From Chloroflexota bacterium (GTDB taxonomy: Bacteria; Chloroflexota; Dormibacteria; Aeolococcales; Aeolococcaceae): 64,000 nucleotides of DNA. Shown here piece by piece: positions 44,158-52,503 of the stretch (position 1 is its first letter; each line of letters opens with the position of its first letter). Both the position numbers and the translations under genes were made by a program. The notes under the pieces were generated by a model, which worked only from the letters and a program-made list of their open reading frames with translations, ran no database searches and had not been told where the DNA came from. The DNA is taken from contig VBIQ01000005.1 in NCBI GenBank assembly GCA_005880985.1, forward strand, positions 392,314 to 456,313. Direction: 5' to 3'.

Positions 44158-45071
44158 CCCGAGAGGGCGCCGCCCGCGGAGCGGTCGCGTGGGTTCCCGC
44201 CACCGGCGGCGAGCTTCTCCAGGGCGTCGACGAGCAGGGTCCGGTGCTGGTGTCGTTGCCGCTGCGCCGAGGCGGAACGGTGACGGTGAGGCTGCTGGAC
44301 GGCGGCGAGGTGGCGTGCGTGCCGGAACGCCCCCACGCGCTGGCCGCGCTCGGCCTCGCTCTCGAGCACTGCGGGTGGACGGGCGGGGCCGAGGTCCTGC
44401 TCGGTGGCGAGGTGCCGATCGGGCTCGGCCTGGGCTCGAGCACCATCGACGTCTGCGGCGCGATCGCCGCCACCTTCGCCGCCCTGCGCCGGCCGCTGCG
44501 CCCAAAGCTGCTGATGCGGCTGGCGACCGCGGTGGAGCCCAGCGATTCCAGCGCCCTGCCGGGGCTGTGGGCGATCGATCACTGCGCCGCCCGCCGGCTG
44601 CGCCCGCTGGGGCCCGCTCCCCGGCTGCAGCTGGTGATGGTCGACGGCGGCGGTCCGCTCGACACCGCGGCGGTCCATCGCCGCTGGGGACCCGGCGAAC
44701 CGCTGCCGCCCGGAGAGCTCCAACGGCTCGCCTCGGCCCTTGCCCACGGCGATCTCGGCACCGTCGGCGCGGTGGCCACCGCCTCGGCGCGGCGCAACCA
44801 GCATCGGTTCACCAACCCGCTCCTCGAGTCGCTCCTCGACGCCGTCCACCACGAGGGCGCAGCCGGCGTGTGCGTCGCCCACAGCGGCTGCGTGGCCGCG
44901 GCCCTGTGCCCTACTCCGATCGTCGCCGCCCGCGTCCGCGCGCGGCTGTCGGCACGGCGCATATCGTCCTGGCGGGAACAGGTGCGCGCTGCCGGCGCAG
45001 CGGTGCACGTCGAGGGAATCGAATCAGTGGTGGTCAGCGGGGGACTCGAACCCTCGACCTCGCGGATGTGA
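44154..45071 (+). CDS. GHMP-family kinase, PduX-like L-threonine kinase
   Basis: This 305-residue GHMP kinase probably phosphorylates L-threonine to feed cobC. The ATP motif PIGLGLGSSTIDVCGAIAA is typical, with GELLQGVDEQGP near the start and GVCVAHSGCVAAAL as the third GHMP motif. PduX is known for this role in Salmonella. The last 44 bases, encoding GLEPSTSRM, and the stop codon lie inside the antisense tRNA-Val gene, so the C-terminus is not family-like. The GTG start overlaps the cobU stop. Confidence 0.8.
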   Translation: MTREGAARGAVAWVPATGGELLQGVDEQGPVLVSLPLRRGGTVTVRLLDGGEVACVPERPHALAALGLALEHCGWTGGAEVLLGGEVPIGLGLGSSTIDVCGAIAATFAALRRPLRPKLLMRLATAVEPSDSSALPGLWAIDHCAARRLRPLGPAPRLQLVMVDGGGPLDTAAVHRRWGPGEPLPPGELQRLASALAHGDLGTVGAVATASARRNQHRFTNPLLESLLDAVHHEGAAGVCVAHSGCVAAALCPTPIVAARVRARLSARRISSWREQVRAAGAAVHVEGIESVVVSGGLEPSTSRM

Positions 45072-45104
45072 ACCGCGCGCTCTAACCAGCTGAGCTAGCT
45101 GACC
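45028..45104 (-). tRNA. tRNA-Val (anticodon CAC)
   Basis: Read on the minus strand the sequence begins GGTCAGC and ends GCTGACC A CCA. The acceptor arms pair fully (45098-45104 with 45032-45038). The anticodon stem CGCGG/CCGCG encloses the loop TTCACAT, giving anticodon CAC for valine. The T arm has the GGGTTCGAGTCCC pattern. The CCA end is encoded at 45028-45030. The kinase gene on the other strand runs into it. Confidence 0.95.
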
Positions 45105-45190
45105 GCCGGAGAAGCGCGAGTCTACATGGGCCTGCGGCGTACTCTGAGCCGCCGCTCGGAGCGTCCCCGCGCAGCGGAGGAGCAGCCACG

Positions 45191-45958
45191 ATGGAGATCA
45201 ACGGCAGCGTCGCCCTGGTCACGGGAGGCGCCTCCGGGTTGGGGGCGGCGACGGTGCGCCGGTTGGTGGCCGGTGGCGCCCGAGCCGTCATCCTCGACCT
45301 CGCCGGCAGTCCCGGGGACACGCTGGTTGCCGAGCTGGGTGACGCGGTTCGCTTCGCCGCCGCCGACATCGTCAACGAGAGTGCGGTGGCGGCGGCGGTC
45401 GACGCCACCCGCTCGCTGGGCGGGCTGCGCGTCCTGGTCAACTGTGCCGGCATCGGCACCGCGGCCAAGGTGGTCGGCCGCGACGGCGCCCCTCACCCGC
45501 TCGACGGTTTCACCCGGGTGGTGAACGTCAACCTGATCGGGACCTTCAACGTCATCCGGTTGGCGGCGGCGCGGATGGTCACCAACCCGCCCGGTGCCGG
45601 CGGCGAGCGTGGGGTCATCGTCAACACCGCATCCATCGCCGCCTTCGACGGGCAGATCGGTCAGGCCGCCTACTCGGCGAGCAAGGGCGCCATCGTCGGC
45701 ATGACCCTGCCGTTGGCCCGCGACCTGGCCGGTCAGGGCGTCCGGGTGGTGACCATCGCTCCCGGCACCTTCGACACCCCGCTGCTGGCCTCGGCGCCGC
45801 AGAACGTGCGCGACGCCCTGGGCCAGGCGGTCCCGTTCCCCTCGCGGCTGGGACGGCCCGAGGAGTTCGCCGCGCTGGTTCAGCACATCGTCGAGAACCC
45901 GATGCTCAACGGCGAGGTGATCCGCCTTGACGGCGCCATGCGGATGCCGCCTCGTTGA
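45191..45958 (+). CDS. Short-chain dehydrogenase, 3-hydroxyacyl-CoA dehydrogenase type-2-like
   Basis: This 255-residue SDR resembles HSD10-type 3-hydroxyacyl-CoA dehydrogenases. The NAD loop is [20 protein letters not shown], with DL after strand beta2 (LDLAGS) favouring NAD. The structural NCAGIGTA, the catalytic Ser in [10 protein letters not shown] and [10 protein letters not shown] (Tyr and Lys) are all present. A GGAGGAG lies 8 bases before ATG. It could act in fatty or branched-chain acyl oxidation; the exact substrate is not visible. Confidence 0.88.
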   Translation: MEINGSVALVTGGASGLGAATVRRLVAGGARAVILDLAGSPGDTLVAELGDAVRFAAADIVNESAVAAAVDATRSLGGLRVLVNCAGIGTAAKVVGRDGAPHPLDGFTRVVNVNLIGTFNVIRLAAARMVTNPPGAGGERGVIVNTASIAAFDGQIGQAAYSASKGAIVGMTLPLARDLAGQGVRVVTIAPGTFDTPLLASAPQNVRDALGQAVPFPSRLGRPEEFAALVQHIVENPMLNGEVIRLDGAMRMPPR

Positions 45959-45992
45959 GCTGCGGGTTGGGTTGCGAGGCCGCTGGTAGGCT

Positions 45993-47150
45993 GTGACCGT
46001 GCCCGACAACCCGCCCGTGCTCCTCTTCGGGGAGACCTATCACCACCCGAACATCTTCTATCGCAGCGGTTTTCTCGCGCCCGACCCGGTGGTGCTGGTC
46101 GACCACGGCGGTGACGACACCGTGCTGTGGACCAGCCCGATGGAGGCCGGACGGGCGCGCAAGGAGGCGCGCGTCGGCGCGGTGCGGTCCACCGAGGAGC
46201 TCGATTTCGCCGGCGTGATGCAGCGGGTCGGCAGCGAGCAGGATGCCTGGTCGACGCTGCTGGAGCTGGTGTGCCGCGAGGCAGGCCTCCACAGCGTGCG
46301 GGTCGACTTCGACTTTCCGGCGATCTGCGCCGATCATCTGCGACGGCAGGACGTCGCGGTGCATCCGCACGCCGATCTCTATCGCGAGGAGAGGCGCATC
46401 AAGACGCCGGATGAGGTGGCCTGGATCACCACCACCGAGGATGCCGGCATGGACGCGCTGCAGCGTGCCATCGACGTCATCGCCGCCGCCGACATCAAGG
46501 ACGGCATCCTCTGGCGTGACGGCCGGCCGCTCTCCGGCCAGGACCTGGTGCTCACCGTCGAGTCGCGGCTTCTCGAGCTCGGCTGCACCACCATCGACTC
46601 CATCTGCTGCGGCGGGCCCGAGTCCGCCGATCCCCATCGCGCCACCAGCGAGGTGCTGCGGGTCGGCCTGCCGATCGTTCTCGACATCTTTCCCTTCCAC
46701 AAGGCAACCCGCTACTGGGGGGACATGACCAGGACGGTGGTGCGGGGCACGCCGCCCCCGGAGGTTACCGCGATGTGGGACGCGGTGCTGGAGGCGCAGC
46801 AGGCCGGTCTCGACGCGGTGCGCGCCGGCGCCAACGGACGCGACGTCCATTACGCCTGCTGCGAGGTCTTCAAGCAACGCGGCTACGGCTCGCTGGCCAA
46901 GCCCTATCGCGACATCAAGTCCGAGGCGCGCTTCATCCACGGGACCGGCCACGGCCTCGGCCTGGAGATTCACGAGTACCCGCGGGTCGGCGACGTCGAC
47001 GTCACCCTCGAGGTCGGCGATGTCGTCACCGTGGAACCGGGGCTCTACGACCCGCGCTTCGGCGGGGTCCGCATCGAGGACCTGGTGGTGGTGACCGAGG
47101 ACGGCTGCCGCAACCTGACGCCGATCGCCAAGGTGTTCCGGCTCGACTGA
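45993..47150 (+). CDS. M24-family metallopeptidase (Xaa-Pro dipeptidase/aminopeptidase)
   Basis: This 385-residue protein has a creatinase-like N-terminal domain and a C-terminal pita-bread domain. The five metal ligands are visible: Asp in VLDIFPF, Asp in YWGDMTRT, His in GTGHGLGLEI, Glu in VTVEPGLY and Glu in RIEDLVVV. Family members cleave X-Pro bonds or hydrolyse other small substrates. The start may be GTG 45993 or GTG 45999. It stands alone, upstream of the rpsF leader. Confidence 0.88.
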   Translation: MTVPDNPPVLLFGETYHHPNIFYRSGFLAPDPVVLVDHGGDDTVLWTSPMEAGRARKEARVGAVRSTEELDFAGVMQRVGSEQDAWSTLLELVCREAGLHSVRVDFDFPAICADHLRRQDVAVHPHADLYREERRIKTPDEVAWITTTEDAGMDALQRAIDVIAAADIKDGILWRDGRPLSGQDLVLTVESRLLELGCTTIDSICCGGPESADPHRATSEVLRVGLPIVLDIFPFHKATRYWGDMTRTVVRGTPPPEVTAMWDAVLEAQQAGLDAVRAGANGRDVHYACCEVFKQRGYGSLAKPYRDIKSEARFIHGTGHGLGLEIHEYPRVGDVDVTLEVGDVVTVEPGLYDPRFGGVRIEDLVVVTEDGCRNLTPIAKVFRLD

Positions 47151-47270
47151 CCCGGCGCGGGTCCTGACGTCACGCTTGCGCCCCCTAGTACGGCGCGACT
47201 CCGCCCCGGCGCGGGCGTTGCCCGCGCTGGGTGCTATCCTCGGGAACTTCGCTGGTACGGCAGCGGCTTT

Positions 47271-47298
47271 CCTGCGTCCGCTGGTCGGGCGCCGCAGG
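47271..47298 (+). promoter_or_regulatory. Hairpin in rpsF leader, possible S6:S18 regulatory element
   Basis: CCTGCG at 47271-47276 pairs with CGCAGG at 47293-47298, and the interior carries CCG and CGG that can extend it. It sits just before the AAAGGAGG ribosome site of rpsF. Many bacteria control rpsF-rpsR by an RNA element with a CCG bulge that binds S6-S18. The match to that element is loose, so this is a suggestion only. A -10-like TATCCT lies at 47235-47240. Confidence 0.35.
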
Positions 47299-47323
47299 CC
47301 ATGGGAAAGGAGGTGCGCGCGTG

Positions 47324-47767
47324 ATGCGCGACTACGAGTTGATGTACATCGTCCGTCCGGACCTCGACGACGAGGGGCTGCGAGGGGCGATGGAGGCGGT
47401 CGAGAGCCTGGTCGAGGGGCAGGGGGGCGAGGTGGTCAAGACCACCTCGTGGGGCAAGCGCCGGCTGGCCTACGAGATCCAGAACCTGCGCGACGGCCAC
47501 TACGTCATCCTCCAGCTCCGGCTCGACGGCGGGCGCGTCGGTGAGGTCGACCGCAGCCTGCGGATCTCCGACGCGGTCTTCCGCCACCTGATCGTCCAGG
47601 CCGCGCCGCGCGGCGCGGAAGAGGAGCCGGAGGTGGAGCTGACGGCAGCACCGGCGATGGCAGAGGCGACCAACGGCGCGGCCGGCGCCGCGGAGGTCGA
47701 GGACGAGCGCGGCGAGGATCTCGGCGAGTTCGAGGGCGCCGGCGGCGAGGAGGAGGAGGAGGTCTGA
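47324..47767 (+). CDS. rpsF: 30S ribosomal protein S6
   Basis: S6 binds S18 and 16S rRNA in the platform of the small subunit. The first 97 residues match the family ([34 protein letters not shown] then [18 protein letters not shown]). An acidic tail of about 40 residues rich in Glu, Ala and Gly follows, longer than in most. ATG 47324 or GTG 47321 both follow the perfect AAAGGAGGT at 47307-47315. It overlaps ssb by one base as TGATG. Confidence 0.96.
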   Translation: MRDYELMYIVRPDLDDEGLRGAMEAVESLVEGQGGEVVKTTSWGKRRLAYEIQNLRDGHYVILQLRLDGGRVGEVDRSLRISDAVFRHLIVQAAPRGAEEEPEVELTAAPAMAEATNGAAGAAEVEDERGEDLGEFEGAGGEEEEEV

Positions 47768-48234
47768 TGGCGGGATCGCTCAATCGGGTGATGCTCATCG
47801 GCCGGCTGACGCGCGACCCGGAGCTGCGCTACACGCCGTCCGGCACCGCGGTCTGCCAGCTGGCGCTGGCCACCAACCGGTACGGCCAGGACGCCAGCGG
47901 CGAGCGCCGCGAGTACACCGACTACCACGACATCGTGGTCTGGAACCAGGGCAACCGCAAGCTCGCCGAGCTCTGTGGCCAATACCTTCAGAAGGGCCGT
48001 CTCGTCTACGTCGAGGGGCGGCTGCAGACCCGCTCCTGGGACGACCAGAACACCGGTCAGAAGCGCTACCGGACCGAGGTCAACGCCAACGACGTGCAGT
48101 TCCTCGACAGCCGTCAGGATGGCGGTGGCCTGGCCACGGCAACGGTGGGCGAGGAACCCGCCGGTGCCGCCGTCCGCGGGGCGGCGCCGCCCGCCGACGG
48201 CGGCGACATCGATCCCGACGACATCCCCTTCTGA
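47767..48234 (+). CDS. ssb: Single-stranded DNA-binding protein
   Basis: SSB coats single-stranded DNA in replication and repair. The 155-residue protein has the OB-fold segments [40 protein letters not shown] and [14 protein letters not shown] Gly/Ala-rich linker leads to the acidic tip DIDPDDIPF, which recruits partner proteins. Position between rpsF and rpsR is the usual order in many bacteria. Confidence 0.97.
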   Translation: MAGSLNRVMLIGRLTRDPELRYTPSGTAVCQLALATNRYGQDASGERREYTDYHDIVVWNQGNRKLAELCGQYLQKGRLVYVEGRLQTRSWDDQNTGQKRYRTEVNANDVQFLDSRQDGGGLATATVGEEPAGAAVRGAAPPADGGDIDPDDIPF

Positions 48235-48247
48235 GGACTGAACCAGG

Positions 48248-48481
48248 ATGGCCTACGACGACCGTCGTCGCCACCGCAAGGTGTGCAGCTTCTGCCTCGA
48301 GAAGGTCGAGCACATCGACTACAAGGAGGTCTCCCGGCTGCGCCGCTACCTCTCCGACCGCGCCAAGATCCTGCCGCGGCGGATGACCGGCACCTGCGCG
48401 GTCCACCAGCGGGCGCTGACCGTCGCCCTCAAGCGGGCGCGTCACATGGCGCTGCTTCCCTTCACCGCCGAGGTTCGCTGA
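48248..48481 (+). CDS. rpsR: 30S ribosomal protein S18
   Basis: The 77-residue protein carries the S18 core ([20 protein letters not shown] followed by [19 protein letters not shown]). CSFC near residue 13 and CAVH near residue 50 give a zinc-binding (C+) version. Usually rplI follows, but here the next gene is an amidase, so the operon appears to end. It starts 13 bases after ssb. Confidence 0.97.
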   Translation: MAYDDRRRHRKVCSFCLEKVEHIDYKEVSRLRRYLSDRAKILPRRMTGTCAVHQRALTVALKRARHMALLPFTAEVR

Positions 48482-48547
48482 CCCCTCTTTCGAGTTGACG
48501 GCGGCGCATGAGTTGCGGTCGTTCAGGCCGTATACTCGGGTTCGGCC

Positions 48548-49573
48548 ATGCGCCGCCGGGCCACACGTCTTCCCTACGTCCTCGCCTGCGCCCCGGTCGC
48601 CGCCATCACGGCGGCCACCCTTGCGCCGCCGATGCACGCCACCGCGGCCTCGCAACGCCCGCCCGCCTACGTGATCGCCATCGACCCCGGGCATGGCGGG
48701 CGCCCCGACGACGCCCATCCCGACCAGCCCTTCGACCCCGGTGTCATCGCTGCCAGCGGGCTGGCGGAGAAGGACGTCACCCTCGACGTCGCCCAGCGGC
48801 TGCAGAAGCTGCTCACCGCCCAGTCCGTCAGGGTGGTGATGACCCGCAACGACGACCGCTACGTCGGCATCCAGACTCGCATGCAGATCGCCACCGACGC
48901 GAGCGCCACGCTCTTCGTCAGCATTCACTTCAACTCGTTCACCGATCCCGGCGCCACCGGAGCGCTCGTCCTCTATCCGGGCGACAGCAGCCTGCCCTTC
49001 GCCCAGACGATGAGCGACACCCTGCAGCGCGACCTGGGCGGCTGGGGAATCGCCAGCGACGGCGTCCAGGCCAAGCCCGATCTCTGGCAGCACGCGACCA
49101 TGCCGGCGATCACGGTCGAGGCCGCCTACCTGACCAATCCAGCGGAGGCCGAGCTCTGCTCGCGACCGGCCTTCCGGAAGGCGGTGGCAGGCGCCATCGA
49201 CGGCGGCATCCTCGCTCAGCAGCCCGCCATCGCCACGCGCAAGGCGGAGATCGCGGCCTGGGACGCGGCGCATCCAGGGCATGCGGGGGCGACAGCGGCG
49301 GCCAACCGACCCTTGCCGTCGGCGCCCGGGGAACGCAGCGTGCTTCCGGTGCTGGTGGTGATGGCGATCGTGGGCCTGCTGCTGATGCACCAGCGGCGCC
49401 GCCTGGTCGCCGCGGCGCTGGCGTTGGCCAACCTGTCGGAGCGAGTGACCGAGCGGAGACCGCGGGTCCGCTGGCAGACGCGACGGCGCCGCGCCGCCCG
49501 GCGGCGGGCCCTGCTGGAGCGCGCCCGGCACACGCCGCGGCGGCGCACGGTGTACGACGAGCTCTGGTTCTGA
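48548..49573 (+). CDS. N-acetylmuramoyl-L-alanine amidase (Amidase_3) with C-terminal membrane anchor
   Basis: This 341-residue enzyme should cut the amide bond between MurNAc and the stem peptide. A signal-like N-terminus (residues 1-35) is followed by the zinc-dependent amidase domain, about 40-230. Metal and catalytic residues appear in IDPGHGG (His), LAEKDVT (Glu), SIHFNS (His) and TVEAAYLTN (Glu). A hydrophobic helix (VLPVLVVMAIVGLLLM) near residue 270 and a basic Arg-rich tail follow, an uncommon arrangement that would hold the enzyme at the membrane with the tail inside. Confidence 0.9.
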   Translation: MRRRATRLPYVLACAPVAAITAATLAPPMHATAASQRPPAYVIAIDPGHGGRPDDAHPDQPFDPGVIAASGLAEKDVTLDVAQRLQKLLTAQSVRVVMTRNDDRYVGIQTRMQIATDASATLFVSIHFNSFTDPGATGALVLYPGDSSLPFAQTMSDTLQRDLGGWGIASDGVQAKPDLWQHATMPAITVEAAYLTNPAEAELCSRPAFRKAVAGAIDGGILAQQPAIATRKAEIAAWDAAHPGHAGATAAANRPLPSAPGERSVLPVLVVMAIVGLLLMHQRRRLVAAALALANLSERVTERRPRVRWQTRRRRAARRRALLERARHTPRRRTVYDELWF

Positions 49574-49661
49574 CCCGACACGCCCGGAACGGCGTGAGCG
49601 CGTCCGGGCGCTTGCTAGACTGAAGGGGTCCCAGCCCGCCCTCGCACCCGTGAGATGCAGC

Positions 49662-50843
49662 ATGGTCCTCGAGCAGCAACTCCGCGTACCCGGTCCGACC
49701 CCTCTGCCCGCGCGCGTGCTTCGCTCGGCCAGCCGTCCGATGATCAACCACCGCGGGCCCGAGTTCGCGGCGCTGCTCAGCGACTGCGTCGAAGGATTGC
49801 GCTGGGCGATGCAGACCGACAACGACGTGCTGCTCTTTCCCGCCAGCGGCACCGGCGGTCTCGAAGCCACCGCTGCCAACCTGCTCAGCCCGGGTGAGAA
49901 GGTGCTCCTCTGCTCGGTGGGCTCATTCGGTGAGCGCTGGGCGGACATCGCCGCCGCCTACGGCGCCGACGTCGTGCGCCTGGCGATGCCCTGGGGCGAA
50001 GCCCTCGACCCCGAGGACATCGAGCGGCTGCTCGCCGAGAACCCGTCCATTGAGAAGGTCTTCGTCACCCACAACGAGACCAGCACCGGTGTGGTCAACG
50101 ACATGCGCGCGATCGCGGCGGTGGTCAAGAGTCGCGGCAAGCTCATCGCCGTCGACTCCGTCAGTGGAGTCGGCAGCCTGCCGCTCCCCGTCGACGAGCT
50201 CGGCCTCGACGTCGTCGTCACCGGTTCCCAGAAGGGATGGATGGCTCCCCCCGGACTGGCGATGGTGGCCGCCGGCAAGGCGGCGCTCGCCGCCGCGGAG
50301 TCGGCTCGCTGCCCGCGCTGGTATTTCGACTTCGCGCGCCAGAAGAAGTTCCAGGACAAGCAGCAAACCTACACCACCCCGCCGGTGTCGGTGATGTTCG
50401 CCCTTCAGGAAGGGCTGGCCATCATGCGCGAAGAGGGATTGGAGAACGTCTGGGCACGTCATCGACGCGTCGCCGACATGATCCGCGCCGGCCTGGGTGC
50501 GATCGGCCTGCGCCTGTTCGCTCCCGAGGGCCATCGCAGCGACACCGTCACCGCGGTGCACTCGCCGGCAACGTCACCCGACGACACCAAGGCGTGGCTG
50601 ACGGCGCTGCGCACCCGCTACGGCCTGGTCCTCGCCGGTGGGCAGGGCCAGCTGCAGGGAAAGATCTTCCGCGTCGGTCATCTGGGTATGGTCGACGAGC
50701 GGGACGCCTACAGCATTCTGGCCACCATCGAGCAGGGGCTCTACGACCAGGGCCTGCTCAGCCGAGTCGGGTTCGCGGTGGCGGCGGCGCAGGCGGTGCT
50801 GCGCCAGGAGGCGACCACACCCGAGCCCGCCGCCGTCGGGTGA
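49662..50843 (+). CDS. Class V aminotransferase, likely serving serine synthesis
   Basis: This 393-residue PLP enzyme of fold type I resembles alanine/serine-glyoxylate aminotransferases. The PLP lysine is in VVTGSQKGWMAPPGLAM, and the FPASGTGGLEATAANLL and FVTHNETSTGVVNDM segments bind PLP. It directly overlaps serA by GTGA. In lineages without standard serC, this type of enzyme next to serA is a plausible phosphoserine aminotransferase; that is inference. ATG 49662 was preferred over GTG 49650. Confidence 0.85.
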   Translation: MVLEQQLRVPGPTPLPARVLRSASRPMINHRGPEFAALLSDCVEGLRWAMQTDNDVLLFPASGTGGLEATAANLLSPGEKVLLCSVGSFGERWADIAAAYGADVVRLAMPWGEALDPEDIERLLAENPSIEKVFVTHNETSTGVVNDMRAIAAVVKSRGKLIAVDSVSGVGSLPLPVDELGLDVVVTGSQKGWMAPPGLAMVAAGKAALAAAESARCPRWYFDFARQKKFQDKQQTYTTPPVSVMFALQEGLAIMREEGLENVWARHRRVADMIRAGLGAIGLRLFAPEGHRSDTVTAVHSPATSPDDTKAWLTALRTRYGLVLAGGQGQLQGKIFRVGHLGMVDERDAYSILATIEQGLYDQGLLSRVGFAVAAAQAVLRQEATTPEPAAVG

Positions 50844-52468
50844 TCGCCGGGGAGAAGGGGGCGACCCAGCTCACCCTCGATGCGCCGGGACCGGCGCGCA
50901 TCCTGGTCGCCGACCCGATCGCGGAGGACGGGATCGCACGGCTGCGTGACGCCGGCCGGGTCGACGTCGCCACCGGGCTCCCGGCGGAGGAGCTGATCGC
51001 GCGCATCGCCGAGTACGACGCGCTGGTGGTGCGCAGTGAGACCAAGGTGACCGCCGACCTGCTGGCGGCCGCGCCCCGGCTGCGGGTGGTGGGACGCGCC
51101 GGGGTGGGGGTCGACAACATCGATCTCGATGCTGCCACCCGCCACGGCGTGCTGGTGCTCAACGCCCCCGCCGGCAACACCATCGCCGCCGCCGAGCACG
51201 CGATCGCCATGCTCCTGGCGCTGGCGCGCAACGTCCCCGCCGCCGACGCGTCGATGCACGCGGGCCGCTGGGAGCGCGCGCGTTTCATGGGGACCGAGCT
51301 GCGCGAGAAGACCCTGGGACTGTTGGGCCTGGGCAAGATCGGGTTCGAGGTGGCGCGGATCGCCAGTCAGGGCCTGCAGATGCGGGTGATCGCCCACGAC
51401 CCGCTGGTCACTCCGGAGCGGGCCGAGCAGGCGGGGGCCGAGTTGGTCGGCCTCGACGACCTGCTGGCGCGGGCCGAGGTGCTCAGCGTGCACGTCCCGC
51501 TCAACGACACCACCCGTGGCATCATCGGCGCCGAGCAGCTGCGGGCGCTGCCGCAAGGGGCGCGGCTGATCAACGTGGCGCGTGGCGGGATCATCGACGA
51601 GGCCGCGCTCGCCGCGGCGATCGGTGACGGCCACATCGCCGGCGCCGCCGTGGACGTCTTCGAACAGGAGCCGCCGCCCACCGACCATCCACTGCTGCAG
51701 CTGCCCCAGGTGGTGGTCACCCCCCACCTCGGCGCCAGCACCCGCGAGGCTCAGGTCAGCGTCGCCTACGACGTTGCCGACCAGATCGCCACCGTGCTCG
51801 CCGGCGGCGCGGCTCGGTACGCGGTGAACGCCCCGACCATCCTCCCCGAGGAGCTGGCGCTGCTCCGCCCCTACCTGCAGCTCGCCTACACCATGGGCTC
51901 GATGGCCTCGCAGCTGGCGGGGGAGAAGCTGCGCCGGGTGCGCTGCACCTACGCCGGCGAGCTGGCCGATTTGGACACCATCATGGTCACCGGCGAGGCG
52001 CTCCGCGGCCTGCTCTCACGCTTCACCGAGACGCGGATCAACCCCATCAATGCCAAGACCGTCGCCCGCACCCATGGACTCGACGTCGAGGAGCGACGCA
52101 CCACCCGCAGCTTCGAGTTCGCCAACTCGATGGCGCTGGAGGTGATGGGCTCGGAGCGTCTGCTGCTGGTCGGGACGCAGTTCGAAGGCGAGGCACGGAT
52201 CACCCGGATCAACGACTACCGGGTCAACATGCAGCCGATCGGCCGCTACCTGATCGGCACCAACCAGGACCGCCCCGGCGTCATCGCCGCGGTCTCGCGT
52301 GTTCTGGCCGATCACGACATCAACATCGCGGGCATCGAGCTCGGACGCGACGCCCCGCGGGGACGCGCCCTGATGCTGGTCCAGGTGGACGAGCCGGTCT
52401 CGGCGGAGCTGGTGCGAGCCATCCGCGAGGCCGGTCAGCTGGAATCGCTGCGCGCCATCGTTCTGTAG
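50840..52468 (+). CDS. serA: D-3-phosphoglycerate dehydrogenase
   Basis: SerA begins serine biosynthesis from 3-phosphoglycerate. The 542-residue form has the substrate domain, the NAD domain (LGLLGLGKIGFEVARIASQG, VNVARGGIIDEAALA, and catalytic Glu/His in EQEPPPTDHP and TPHLGASTREAQ), an ASB intervening domain, and a C-terminal ACT domain (LIGTNQDRPGVIAAVSRVLA then DHDINIAGIELGR) that usually senses serine. GTG start overlapping the aminotransferase stop. Confidence 0.95.
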   Translation: MIAGEKGATQLTLDAPGPARILVADPIAEDGIARLRDAGRVDVATGLPAEELIARIAEYDALVVRSETKVTADLLAAAPRLRVVGRAGVGVDNIDLDAATRHGVLVLNAPAGNTIAAAEHAIAMLLALARNVPAADASMHAGRWERARFMGTELREKTLGLLGLGKIGFEVARIASQGLQMRVIAHDPLVTPERAEQAGAELVGLDDLLARAEVLSVHVPLNDTTRGIIGAEQLRALPQGARLINVARGGIIDEAALAAAIGDGHIAGAAVDVFEQEPPPTDHPLLQLPQVVVTPHLGASTREAQVSVAYDVADQIATVLAGGAARYAVNAPTILPEELALLRPYLQLAYTMGSMASQLAGEKLRRVRCTYAGELADLDTIMVTGEALRGLLSRFTETRINPINAKTVARTHGLDVEERRTTRSFEFANSMALEVMGSERLLLVGTQFEGEARITRINDYRVNMQPIGRYLIGTNQDRPGVIAAVSRVLADHDINIAGIELGRDAPRGRALMLVQVDEPVSAELVRAIREAGQLESLRAIVL

Positions 52469-52503
52469 TGCCCGGTCGCTGACGCAGAGATCGGCGAGGA
52501 TAG

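Noticed and set aside
45082..46009. Open frames on the minus strand opposite the SDR gene
   Set aside because: They are composition shadows; one also overlaps tRNA-Val sequence.
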